DNA from: CAZVAO01 sp964625175
Lineage (GTDB): Bacteria > Bacillota > UBA994 > PWPR01
Assembly (NCBI GenBank): GCA_964625175.1
Contig: CAZVAO010000029.1
Span: 1 to 20,866 of the forward strand
Direction: 5' to 3'
Length of the DNA stretch: 20,866 bases
The number at the start of each line of letters is the position of its first letter. Position 1 is the first letter of the stretch. The position numbers and the translations under genes were made by a program. Shown piece after piece: positions 5,464 through 14,006 of this stretch. Under the pieces are notes generated by a model, which did no database searches, was not told the origin of the DNA, and saw nothing but the letters and a program-made list of their open reading frames with translations.

Positions 5464-7281
5464 TTAGTTTCGTGTTCTGAGATACTCATCGATGCCATTA
5501 GCGGCATCATGACCGGTTGCAACTCCATTAATGATATCAGGGCCTCGCACAATGTCGCCACCCGCAAAGAGCCATGGATAGTTCTCAAACTGTCCGTTCG
5601 GCTTAACAGCTACTTTACCTCGGTTAATACTGACCTTGTCCATCATCTCTTCTGGGAAGAAATCGTATTCTGCCATTTGCCCAATAGCCATATAGACTTG
5701 ACTCCCCTCTGCAATATGGGTGTCATTTTCATCATAGGACGGGTTAAAGCGACCATCATTGATGATCGATAAGACGCGTTTCACTTTCAAACCTTTGATC
5801 TGATTATCTTCAATGACAATGTGGTCAGGACCATAACCGAAATCACCGATTAGACCTTCCTCAATGCCCTCTTCTAATTCCTCAAGATCAGCAGGCAGGT
5901 GATCGACATCCTCTAAACTCGTAATCGTAACGTGGCTCTGGCCATATTTGATGTTTTGCAAGCGCAATAAGGTACGAGCGACATCAAAAGCGACATTACC
6001 ACCGCCGACAACTACGACTTTTTCGTGGACATCTGGCATTTCAGCACTGCCCCGTGTGTAGTCGCGTGCCTTAGCTAAGAATGGAATCGCATAGTTGACA
6101 TCCTGATGCTCATAACCGTCGATTTTTAAGGGTCGGGATAAGGAGAAACCGATTCCTAAGAATACTGCATCATACTTTTGATGAAGTTGATCCAGTGAGA
6201 TATCTGTGCCAAGTTTGGTATTCGTAATAAAGTTGACGCCCGCCTTTTGAATCATCCCAATATCATTCTGTACCGATGCTTCAGGTAAGCGATATTCAGG
6301 TCCGCCATAACGAATAACCCCACCAGGCAGTGGCTTTGCTTCATAAACATCGACTTCATAACCTAAGGTGCGTAGATAGAAGGCTGCCGCTAAACCCGAA
6401 GGTCCAGATCCAACAATGCCAACCTTGCCGTTGACGGGTGCTGTAACACCCTCAAGCGCTCCAGCATCATAATCTTCAGCTGATACATTATCAACAATAT
6501 AACGTTTGAGCCAGCGAATGGCAATCGGTTCGCCGCGATGCGTTAGAGCACAGACAGTTTCACAATTATGCGTACAAATTCGTCCACAGACATTGGCCAT
6601 GGGATTCGTTTTATAGATCTGTTTAACGCCCTCTTTTAAGTCTCCATCATAAATGGATCGAATGTATTCTGGAATATTCATATGTGCCGGACAGGTTTCC
6701 GTACAGATGCCGCATTCCACACAGCGGGCACTTTCTGCAAAAGCCTGCTCTAGCGAATAGCCTTTGACGATTTCGATAAAGGAGTCTTTACGCGCTACAC
6801 CCTCGTGAGTCATATGGTAACGTTCAAGATCCAATAACTCTGAAACTTCATCGCGCACATAGCCTTTAGGACCTTCGATGTGATGAATGCCACTTTTATC
6901 TGGCAAGAAGTAGAAACTATCTGCATCAATCGATAAATGGAGATACTCCTTAGACATTTTTAACGAATCAGAGGCACAAATATCCACGCATAAGCCGCAG
7001 AAGGAACAACGTCCGTAATCTAAGGCAGGGCGTTCCTGTTTGGTCCCCTCTTTCTTCTCTAACTCTGGAATTGCCAGCATCGTGATGGCGTTCGTTGGAC
7101 ATATTTCTGAACAGGTACCGCAACCGATACATTTGTCCCAATCGTTGACATGAAACCCGCGATAGCGGTCAGAACCAGGTCTGGGGGTATCGTAGATGTC
7201 TTTCATATCGACCGTCATTGGTTTTTTAAAGAGATATTTTAATGCCTTTACGGGTGAAAGCATTGATTTTTGTTTCTTCAT
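5464..7281 (-). CDS. Fusion of an MbxN/NuoI-like ferredoxin with a GltD/NfnB-like NAD(P)H oxidoreductase
   Basis: A 605-residue electron-transfer protein, last gene of the Mbx-like operon. Its start overlaps the expected mbxN position. Residues 51-102 hold two ferredoxin motifs (C51-x2-C54-x2-C57-x3-C61-P and C92-x2-C95-x2-C98-x3-C102), as in MbxN/NuoI. From about 150 a GltD/NfnB-like half begins with C187-x2-C190-x2-C193-x3-C197-P and C232-x3-C236-x3-C240-x3-C244, the FeS region of that family. Then come the FAD motif GSGPSG (291-296), the nucleotide motif GGGNVA (426-431) and the C-terminal FAD segment AGGDIVRGP with ATGHDAA. Where NADPH-type GltD/NfnB proteins have an Arg pair after the second nucleotide-domain strand, this one has SLED (Glu457), hinting at NADH. 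ATG 7281 is preferred over GTG 7290 because AGGTG lies 6 nt before it. No separate mbxN exists here. Confidence 0.88.
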   Translation of the reverse strand: MKKQKSMLSPVKALKYLFKKPMTVDMKDIYDTPRPGSDRYRGFHVNDWDKCIGCGTCSEICPTNAITMLAIPELEKKEGTKQERPALDYGRCSFCGLCVDICASDSLKMSKEYLHLSIDADSFYFLPDKSGIHHIEGPKGYVRDEVSELLDLERYHMTHEGVARKDSFIEIVKGYSLEQAFAESARCVECGICTETCPAHMNIPEYIRSIYDGDLKEGVKQIYKTNPMANVCGRICTHNCETVCALTHRGEPIAIRWLKRYIVDNVSAEDYDAGALEGVTAPVNGKVGIVGSGPSGLAAAFYLRTLGYEVDVYEAKPLPGGVIRYGGPEYRLPEASVQNDIGMIQKAGVNFITNTKLGTDISLDQLHQKYDAVFLGIGFSLSRPLKIDGYEHQDVNYAIPFLAKARDYTRGSAEMPDVHEKVVVVGGGNVAFDVARTLLRLQNIKYGQSHVTITSLEDVDHLPADLEELEEGIEEGLIGDFGYGPDHIVIEDNQIKGLKVKRVLSIINDGRFNPSYDENDTHIAEGSQVYMAIGQMAEYDFFPEEMMDKVSINRGKVAVKPNGQFENYPWLFAGGDIVRGPDIINGVATGHDAANGIDEYLRTRN

Positions 7282-7290
7282 TGTCCTCAC

Positions 7291-8400
7291 CTACCGATCT
7301 ATTTCTGGTGGACAAACGCCCATGGTACTCATCCAAATTGACGCATCATCGATGCGGTGACCAGGTAAATACTTTTCGATTCCTAATAGCCCTTGTGGAT
7401 AGGAGGCACCACGTACGGCAATCCGATACGGCATTTCTTTGCCATCAGAAACAATAAAATACCCATATTCGCCTCTGTTAGACTCAACCGCTGCATATAC
7501 CATACCCGCTGGAACCCGCCATTTAATGGCGTTGCCTGGTGCAATCTCTGCACGAACAGGCCCTTCCTGTGGCATTTTTGCAATCGCCTGACGGATAATG
7601 CTGATACTTTGGAACATTTCTTGGTACTTAATATGTAATCTTGTCAGTGCATCGGAATAAGTCGCCGTTGGCACTTCGAATTCTACTTGATCATAGCGTG
7701 CGTAGGGCTTCACTTTGCGCAAATCATATTGTTTGCCAGTTGCACTGCGCATGCCGATTCCAGTAACCCCTAGTTCCCAGACAACGTCTTCGGGTAACAG
7801 AATATTGTCTTTTGTACGCGTGTGAATAATTGGGTTCTCTAATATCAGATCCCTAAACTCGGGTAATACTTCTTCATACTTGTCCAGTAAGTCAGATAAG
7901 CGCTCAATCGTTCCTTCAGGTAAGTCTTTGCGGACGCCCCCTGGAACGATATACATATGGTAAACCCGTGCTCCTGTAATTTCTTCGAATATATCAAGTA
8001 GTAAATCGCGTTGAGCGATTGCCCAGTAGGCCGCAGTATACATACCTGTTGGACCACCAATACCGCCAAGTTCCATCATATGTATCGCTAAACGTGCCAT
8101 TTCCAGAATAATCATGCGAATCCAATGCGCCCGTTCAGGCACTTCAACATTTGCAAGGTTTTCAATTCCCATGGCATAAACCATTTCGTTGATATCTGGC
8201 TCCAATACACAAATTCGTGGGATTAGGGCTAGATTACCCATCCAAAGACGGCGCTCCATAATTTTCTCAAATCCACGATGCAAAAAACCAGGAGTTGGCC
8301 GCGCTTTATTAATGATATCGCCATCAACGTACATGTGAACGCTGTAATTACCATGCATACCAGGATGCTGCGGGCCGAGAAATAACTTGACTTCTTTCAT
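7291..8400 (-). CDS. mbxL: Mbx-type large (NuoD/hydrogenase-like) catalytic subunit
   Basis: A 369-residue homologue of the 49-kDa/NuoD and [NiFe]-hydrogenase large subunits (GPQHPGMHGNYS near the N-terminus; MELGGIGGPTGMYT in the middle). In hydrogenases four cysteines in two CxxC motifs hold the NiFe site. Here the first motif is C64-V-L-E67 (in RICVLEPD) and the last C363-P-P-E366 (in GVCPPEIDR at the very end), so the second Cys of each pair is Glu. Loss of two of the four ligands is known for the archaeal sulfur-linked Mbx/Mbs complex, hence the symbol. The retained Cys pair could still bind sulfur or act catalytically; this is inference. The start codon overlaps the mbxK stop by one base (TAATG). 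Confidence 0.9.
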   Translation of the reverse strand: MKEVKLFLGPQHPGMHGNYSVHMYVDGDIINKARPTPGFLHRGFEKIMERRLWMGNLALIPRICVLEPDINEMVYAMGIENLANVEVPERAHWIRMIILEMARLAIHMMELGGIGGPTGMYTAAYWAIAQRDLLLDIFEEITGARVYHMYIVPGGVRKDLPEGTIERLSDLLDKYEEVLPEFRDLILENPIIHTRTKDNILLPEDVVWELGVTGIGMRSATGKQYDLRKVKPYARYDQVEFEVPTATYSDALTRLHIKYQEMFQSISIIRQAIAKMPQEGPVRAEIAPGNAIKWRVPAGMVYAAVESNRGEYGYFIVSDGKEMPYRIAVRGASYPQGLLGIEKYLPGHRIDDASIWMSTMGVCPPEIDR

Positions 8401-8924
8401 TATTGCCCCTCCTGTACCGTAATTTTAGATTCAAACTTGACTTTGTTCGTTCGCTCCGGGAAGTGAGCATCGGAGTAGGCTTGTGGATCGAAATCCTTGC
8501 GCATAGGCGGGATATCCTGCCACAGCTCTAAGAATAATGGTTTAAATGACTCTGGGTTCCCGGCAAATTCCACACCGAAAAACTCGTGAACATCTCGCTC
8601 ATAGTACTGTGCACCTGGATAAATATTGGTAATCGTTGTGACCTTGGGATGATCGCGGTCAAGCTTACAACGTACTTGAATATGGATCCCTAGATCCCAG
8701 TCCATGACGATATAGACAAGTTGAAGAACCTGGTCATTAGGCCAATCAATACACGTTAGTAGACTGAGTTGCCTAAAGCCTCTTTGTTTCAAATAGGCCA
8801 ATACCTGATGAAGCTCTTGAGCAGCGATGTCGATTGCTAACTGTTGTGCGTCAATGATCTCATAGTTTTGTAGGTCGTGATCCGCTTGAAGGTCGTTAAT
8901 TAATTTATTCATGGAATTCATCAT
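8400..8924 (-). CDS. mbxK: Mbx-type 30-kDa (NuoC-like) subunit
   Basis: A 174-residue NuoC/30-kDa-family protein. The signature ERDVHEFFGVEFAGNP lies at 109-124, the usual ERE-D-FG-F-G-P block of the family, and the C-terminal segment PPMRKDFDP matches the loop that follows it in NuoC. This is a structural subunit of the peripheral arm that contacts the D/L and B/J subunits. It overlaps the mbxJ end by 20 bp; GGGGAGG precedes the ATG at 8924, and a second ATG follows at once. It has no cofactor motif, as expected. Confidence 0.9.
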   Translation of the reverse strand: MMNSMNKLINDLQADHDLQNYEIIDAQQLAIDIAAQELHQVLAYLKQRGFRQLSLLTCIDWPNDQVLQLVYIVMDWDLGIHIQVRCKLDRDHPKVTTITNIYPGAQYYERDVHEFFGVEFAGNPESFKPLFLELWQDIPPMRKDFDPQAYSDAHFPERTNKVKFESKITVQEGQ

Positions 8925-9498
8925 TTATGATAACCTCCCCAAGTGAATGAAGCTGATTCGCTTTATACCATTCGTAATTCTCTTGATAATGCTTCCAGCC
9001 TTTGGCCTCCCCACGCTTGATCATTTCCATCAATTCAGAAAAGGCGTTCATGATGGCTTCAGGCCGTGGCATACACCCTGCAATATATAGATCTACAGGG
9101 AGATAAAGATCAAGTTTGTTAATCGTGGCATAGGAATCAAAGTATATGCCGCCATTAAGCGTACAAGAGCCGAATGCAACGATGTATTTTGGGTCCATCA
9201 TTTGCTCGTAGGAGTAGATAACCCTTCTCAAGGTTTTGGTAGAGAGATAACCTGTAATCAGCAAGACGTCTGCCTGACGGGGTGTTGCCATCGGACCCAT
9301 GCCGATTCGCTCCATATCAAAACGCGATGTCATGGTTGGTGGCATCTCAATTGCCCCACAACCCGTACAGTACCACTTCATCCAAATTGAGTTTCCGCGG
9401 AAGTAATCGCCAATTTTTTCCCACATTTTGCGTGGGTCTACATCATTAGCTTGTGACTTATAGGCTGTACAAGCGTGTTCTTCTGTATTTAGAACCAT
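8905..9498 (-). CDS. mbxJ: Mbx-type small (NuoB/hydrogenase small-like) subunit
   Basis: A 197-residue protein carrying the proximal [4Fe-4S] cluster next to the catalytic subunit. The ligands are C44-T-G-C47, C112 (in FGSCTLNGG) and C142 (in AGCMPRPEA). The pattern C-x2-C with a following GAIEM is intermediate between hydrogenase small subunits (C-x2-C) and NuoB (adjacent Cys, CCAIEM). There is no twin-arginine signal, consistent with a cytoplasm-facing arm. I prefer the ATG at 9498 because GGGGGA lies 7 nt upstream; the in-frame ATG at 9513 has no properly spaced site. It overlaps mbxM by 10 bp. Confidence 0.9.
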   Translation of the reverse strand: MVLNTEEHACTAYKSQANDVDPRKMWEKIGDYFRGNSIWMKWYCTGCGAIEMPPTMTSRFDMERIGMGPMATPRQADVLLITGYLSTKTLRRVIYSYEQMMDPKYIVAFGSCTLNGGIYFDSYATINKLDLYLPVDLYIAGCMPRPEAIMNAFSELMEMIKRGEAKGWKHYQENYEWYKANQLHSLGEVIINDEFHE

Positions 9499-10409
9499 AC
9501 TGTTGTCCCCCATCCTGTGAATATTACAATTAGGCCTTGGATAAATGCCATCGCTAAAGGCGCTTTGTAGAAGAAAGTAACGGCTTGATCGATTTTAAAT
9601 CGTGGCATCACGTTCGATATGATATTCGTAGCCGTATAAAGCACAATATACTTAATAATATACTCGAGGAAGGTCGCACCACCACCAAAGAAGACATTGA
9701 GAATCAGTGATACCTCTGTGAATGTCATCAATTCATGAAGGATAAACATCATACCGAGTTGCTTGCCACCATATTCAACCATGGGACCTGAAGCAATTTC
9801 CGCAGGTGCTATGAATGAATCAAATGGCTTCTTGCCGAGCATACCGAAAAGCGCAATAAAAGCGACTATACCACCGAGTGGCATCCGAATCGCATTCCAA
9901 CCCAAGATTCCTGAACCTTGCTGAAGTGCTGCTAGGTCTGAAACAGAGCCGGTATTGAAGGCAAAAATGATGGTAAATATGACAATCATTAAGGGAATAT
10001 CATAGGCCAGCATATTCGTTAAGGCACGCGATACGCCGATAGATGCCCATGGATTACCAGAACCTGCCGAAGACATGGCCATTCCCAGCATACCGACGGC
10101 TAAGACATAGGAGATGACAAAGATGTTGTCAAGTCCGGGAAAAGCTTGAAAACCAGCGACTGGCATAAAGATCACGGTGGCAGCGATTCCGCCTAAGGCC
10201 ATAATCGCCCCGAAATCATAAACCCAGCCATGTGTAATCGATTGCTTACTAAGGGCCTTGAAGATATCGAGGAACTGCTGATACCAACGCGCACCTCTTC
10301 TTTTTTGAATTCTACCCGTCACTTTTCGATTAAAACCGGTTAATGTCGTTTGGAAGACGAAAGCAAAGAGAACCATTAAGAAACCATATACGAAGTTCAT
10401 AATCGTCAT
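9489..10409 (-). CDS. mbxM: Mbx-type membrane subunit, NuoH-like
   Basis: A 306-residue, multi-span membrane protein that joins the redox arm to the antiporter-like subunits. The family signatures are GRIQKRRGARWYQ (32-44) and KPFDSFIAPAEIASGPMVEYGG (194-215, with Glu204 and Glu212 in the conserved acidic loop). These match NuoH and MbhM/MbxM. Its start overlaps the stop of the upstream gene by one base, and GGTGG precedes it. No quinone or quinone-linked subunits are encoded in the operon. Confidence 0.92.
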   Translation of the reverse strand: MTIMNFVYGFLMVLFAFVFQTTLTGFNRKVTGRIQKRRGARWYQQFLDIFKALSKQSITHGWVYDFGAIMALGGIAATVIFMPVAGFQAFPGLDNIFVISYVLAVGMLGMAMSSAGSGNPWASIGVSRALTNMLAYDIPLMIVIFTIIFAFNTGSVSDLAALQQGSGILGWNAIRMPLGGIVAFIALFGMLGKKPFDSFIAPAEIASGPMVEYGGKQLGMMFILHELMTFTEVSLILNVFFGGGATFLEYIIKYIVLYTATNIISNVMPRFKIDQAVTFFYKAPLAMAFIQGLIVIFTGWGTTVWF

Positions 10410-12232
10410 TAATAGCCACCCCCTACATAGAATAGAATTCCGACTGCTAAGATCCAGAAAAGCGCCTTCCCTGGTATGTGCCCATAAAAGAGTGTCTCAA
10501 AGAACAAACCCAGTTCTTTTATTTTCCGTGATCCGCGCTCATATAACGGCAGAACATCGGGCAGTTTCGCATACAATCGTTCAAACGGCGCATAGAAACT
10601 GTTGCCATAATGATAAAGTTCTGGGGTATGTATAAACTCTGCCGATGTATAGGTATCCATCAGGCCCACCCGCCGACTCTTCGGAAGTAGCAGGAAGAGC
10701 ACGAGCACCATTACAAACCCAAAACCAAATACGACGAAAACGCGATACATGTTCACGAAGCCATTGGTGGATAAAATTGTATTGCCGTCTAAAGCAACCT
10801 GAGTAACGCCCGAATCAAAGAGTACTTGATTAATGGTTGTCAATACGTATTTCGGGAAGACCCCAAACAATAAGGTTAGTGCCGTTAGGATCACCATAGG
10901 AATCTGCATGAAGATGTTAACTTCTTTAACCTTTTCATGCTTCGGTGCCAATTGACCTAGGAACACAGCTGCGAGAGGTCGGAATACATACAAATAAGAA
11001 CCGATCGATCCGAATGCTGCAGCACCTGCCATAAAGATTAATCCGCGATTTGATAAGCCTTGGAGAATTAACCACTTTGAGACGAAGCCACCCATCGGTG
11101 GAATCCCAGCCATTGAGATAATGGCGATTAAGTAAACCGTATAGGTCACGGGCATTCTATGAATCATCCCGCCGAGCTCACTAATCTTAGTGGTGCCGGT
11201 ACGATAGGCTACCGCTGCTATGGTTAAGAAGGCTGCTGCTGAGGCTAAGGCGTGATTCATTAAGTGCATTAAGCCACCAGCCAAGCCCATTTGGTCGTTA
11301 AGCAGTATGGCAATTAAGATATATCCCCCATTGGCTACAGAGGAATAGGCCAACAACTTTTTAGCATCGTCGGATTTAATCGCAAATAGTGTGCCGATGA
11401 CAATCGATATTGCCCCTAAAACCATCAGAACATAGATGGGTAATGGTACCCCCATGACTGTGATCGAGTTCGCAAAAGCTTGATAGGCTGGGAATACAGT
11501 TACGCCGAGAAAAGCGATGTAAGCGCCCATCTTGACTAATCCACCAGATAGTACCGGTGAAAACGTATGCGGAGCACTACCGTGCGCTAAAGGTAACCAG
11601 ACGTGGAATGGGAAGATACCTATTTTAGTTAATCCAGCAAACATGAAGGTTGAGAATACCAGTAAGGCCAAACTTGGATCACTAGCTAGCGATTGAAACG
11701 CAGTCGCAATTTCCAAGGTTCCTGCATGATTATAGGTCAACATAATGGAGTAGAGTGATACCATAGAACCAATCGCACTTAAAACGTAGTAAACATAAGA
11801 GGCACGACGTGACTTCCCCATTTGGATGATGAACGTTGATGACCAGACGACAAGTTCCCAGAAAATGAACAATGTGATTAAGTCTCTAGCAAAGAATAGC
11901 CCAATCGTACTCGCTAATGACAACACGTACAATAAGTTATAAGCACGTGGATAAATGAGTCGATCCATCCAGAAAGGGTTGAAGAAAGACGTGGTAAAAT
12001 AAGTGACTAACATTACCATTGCGAAATACCAACCGACGGTTGTAATCTTGAAATTCAATAAAGAGATACTCTCAAAACTGCCAATTTGGTCTTTGATCAT
12101 GAATACGGTTACAAGACCGACTAGCGAAACTAAAACAGTCATATATCCGCCAGCTTTTTCATTAACGGTGCTAATTACATAGGTCACAATAACACCTAAG
12201 AGCATGAGGCCTAAAATTAGATATAAAGTCAT
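10409..12232 (-). CDS. mbxH': Antiporter-like ion-pump subunit (NuoL/N-MrpD family), MbxH'-type
   Basis: A 607-residue polytopic membrane protein of the MrpA/D-NuoL/M/N superfamily, with the key channel residues in place. It has Glu126 in FWELVVW (TM5 glutamate), Lys203 in LTKIGIFPFHVWLPLAHGSAP (with His210 and His217), Lys234 in SGGLVKMGAY (TM8 lysine) and Lys386 in GGFVSKW (TM12 lysine). The approximately 100-residue tail after residue 500 (PELYHYGNSFYAPFERLY and a final TM) is longer than in MrpD. It should move Na+ or H+. AGAGGAGG precedes the start; it follows mbxH with only the stop codon between. Assignment to H' rather than H rests on order. Confidence 0.88.
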   Translation of the reverse strand: MTLYLILGLMLLGVIVTYVISTVNEKAGGYMTVLVSLVGLVTVFMIKDQIGSFESISLLNFKITTVGWYFAMVMLVTYFTTSFFNPFWMDRLIYPRAYNLLYVLSLASTIGLFFARDLITLFIFWELVVWSSTFIIQMGKSRRASYVYYVLSAIGSMVSLYSIMLTYNHAGTLEIATAFQSLASDPSLALLVFSTFMFAGLTKIGIFPFHVWLPLAHGSAPHTFSPVLSGGLVKMGAYIAFLGVTVFPAYQAFANSITVMGVPLPIYVLMVLGAISIVIGTLFAIKSDDAKKLLAYSSVANGGYILIAILLNDQMGLAGGLMHLMNHALASAAAFLTIAAVAYRTGTTKISELGGMIHRMPVTYTVYLIAIISMAGIPPMGGFVSKWLILQGLSNRGLIFMAGAAAFGSIGSYLYVFRPLAAVFLGQLAPKHEKVKEVNIFMQIPMVILTALTLLFGVFPKYVLTTINQVLFDSGVTQVALDGNTILSTNGFVNMYRVFVVFGFGFVMVLVLFLLLPKSRRVGLMDTYTSAEFIHTPELYHYGNSFYAPFERLYAKLPDVLPLYERGSRKIKELGLFFETLFYGHIPGKALFWILAVGILFYVGGGY

Positions 12233-13669
12233 TTAGTTTCCTCCTCTCATCTCAGATATGTAAAATGGCTGTATTTGTTCGCCGAGCAACCTGCCATCAG
12301 GTGAGATCAAATCGTTCACCAAATTGGGCATCAAACCAGAAACAGTAATGGATAATGCTAAGGCAAGTGAAATCACCACGCTGAATACGGGCATTAGGCG
12401 TACTTCTTTAACAGCATCTTCAGCCTTAGATTCGTAACCCTCTTTACCAGGTGCCCATAATGTCACCAACATACGGATGAAATAGGCCCCTTCAATAATG
12501 GTTAGTAATAAGATCAGAGCTGGCAAGTAGTAATTCCCAGAGGCAAAAACACTATACAACACATTCAATTTTGCATAGAAGCCGAAGAACAAAGGAAGGC
12601 CCATTAGCGAAAGTGCCGCAAAGGTAAAACTGAGTCCCAGTAACTTATTTTTGTAGAATGCACCCTTTAATGCAGTATAGTCATCCGTAGCATGCGCTTC
12701 TTGCATCGCCCCCGCTGTAGAAAACATGATGAGTTTAGAGATGATATTATTAGCAATTTGCAGTACTGCAGGGAAAACCAGTCCAGATAAGAACAAGGTT
12801 ACGATTAGTCCTGCCTGCCCAATACTGGAGAATAACAGAATCTTGCGGATTTTCACTTGTTTATAAGCTGCAAATTCACCAAAGATAAATGTGATGATAC
12901 CAATAACCATCATCAGATTTACCAATACAGAATCCGCTGCTATAACAACGGTGAACAATCGACCAAAGACAAAGAGGATCGTTCCAGCGAATACAGAAGC
13001 TAATAATGAACCCACTAAGCGGTTCGCATTGCTATAGATCCCTTTAACCCAGCCACTCATCGGCAAAAGTTTAGCTTCTACGGCTAAACCCATAAAGATT
13101 AAGGTAATGGGTAGATATTTCTGAACACTCGTCAACCCAGCCATCCGAATCGAGAGATCCGCCATATTTAAAGTTCCGGTCATGCTATAGAATATAATGA
13201 TCCCTAATAAATAAAGCGATGAGCCGATTGCTCCAAGAATTACATAATTAAAGGATTGAATCGGTTTCTTCGATGTGTTTGTCAAGACATAGGCCGATAT
13301 CGCTGCAATCTCCATAAATACGAATAGGTTAAAGAGATCGCCTGTGATGAGCATCCCGTTAAGGCCCGCTAAAGCCGTTAAGAGGATTGGTGCGTATTTA
13401 CCGATCAGGTCGGGTGACATAAGAAGGGCCGCTAGGAATAAGCCATTTATTAGAACTAGAGCAAAAGCGGCGTAATTATCGACATAGATATTGATCCCAT
13501 AGGGTATTCGAAATCCGCCAATTACGGTTGATCCATGTGAGACAAAAATCGCAATCAACACATTACTTAGTGCGCCAACAATTGCCAGGAATTTTTTACT
13601 ACCCGTCAAAATCATCGATGCAAACGCTAAAGCCAAAGGCGTTGCGACTAAGTATACGGGATTATACAT
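12233..13669 (-). CDS. mbxH: Antiporter-like subunit (MrpD family) with altered channel residues, MbxH-type
   Basis: A 478-residue polytopic MrpD/NuoN-like protein. TM5 Glu120 (in FVFMEIAAISAYVLT) and a TM12-type Lys (in FFGFYAKLNVL) are present. The central half-channel is unusual: the position of the TM7 lysine reads Glu198 (AVEAKLLP, with a Lys two residues on), the WLP-x-(A)H segment is replaced by GWVKGIYSNANR, and the TM8 lysine position reads Gly (FAGTILFVFGRL). The paralogous subunit next door keeps all of these. I chose ATG 13669 (GGTGG 8 nt upstream) over an in-frame GTG at 13681. It overlaps mbxG by 8 bp. Confidence 0.85.
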   Translation of the reverse strand: MYNPVYLVATPLALAFASMILTGSKKFLAIVGALSNVLIAIFVSHGSTVIGGFRIPYGINIYVDNYAAFALVLINGLFLAALLMSPDLIGKYAPILLTALAGLNGMLITGDLFNLFVFMEIAAISAYVLTNTSKKPIQSFNYVILGAIGSSLYLLGIIIFYSMTGTLNMADLSIRMAGLTSVQKYLPITLIFMGLAVEAKLLPMSGWVKGIYSNANRLVGSLLASVFAGTILFVFGRLFTVVIAADSVLVNLMMVIGIITFIFGEFAAYKQVKIRKILLFSSIGQAGLIVTLFLSGLVFPAVLQIANNIISKLIMFSTAGAMQEAHATDDYTALKGAFYKNKLLGLSFTFAALSLMGLPLFFGFYAKLNVLYSVFASGNYYLPALILLLTIIEGAYFIRMLVTLWAPGKEGYESKAEDAVKEVRLMPVFSVVISLALALSITVSGLMPNLVNDLISPDGRLLGEQIQPFYISEMRGGN

Positions 13670-14006
13670 GGCTGTCACCACCTATTTCGTTTAAATCGTA
13701 TGTGCCATACATTTCATAGATCTTCTTGGCATAGGCTAATCCTAAAGCAGTAACGCCTAATCCGATTACAATTGATGTCAGCACTAAAGCCTGAGGCAGA
13801 GGATCAACGAAAGTTCTTAAATTATTAAAAACCTCGGATGTTAAAATCGGAGCAACGCCACCTTTAACAAAGCCAATCGCAATAATAAAGATGTTGACAC
13901 CGATTTCTAGAATATTCAAACCCACGAGCATTTTGATGATATTTCTTGTTTCGAGGAGTTGATAAAGACCTATTAAAATGAGTATAAGAGAAACGATTAA
14001 GATCAT
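13662..14006 (-). CDS. mbxG: MrpC/NuoK-like membrane subunit
   Basis: A 114-residue, three-TM protein of the MrpC/MnhC/NuoK family. The signatures are LIGLYQLLETRNIIKMLVGLNILEIGVNIFII (TM2 with the conserved NuoK-type Glu in LNILEIGVN) and DPLPQALVLTSIVIGLGVTALGLAYAKKI (TM3). It forms part of the ion-transport module between the B-like and D-like subunits. Its ATG overlaps the stop of the upstream gene (TAATG), so the two are probably translationally coupled. Confidence 0.92.
   Translation of the reverse strand: MILIVSLILILIGLYQLLETRNIIKMLVGLNILEIGVNIFIIAIGFVKGGVAPILTSEVFNNLRTFVDPLPQALVLTSIVIGLGVTALGLAYAKKIYEMYGTYDLNEIGGDSHV

Noticed and set aside
5461..5772. Antisense open frame opposite the fusion gene
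   Set aside because: It is fully inside a strongly supported gene on the other strand and has no motif or ribosome binding site.
5464..7281. Glutamate synthase small subunit (GltD)
   Set aside because: No large GltB subunit is nearby. The protein has an extra NuoI-like N-terminus and is the last gene of a membrane-complex operon.
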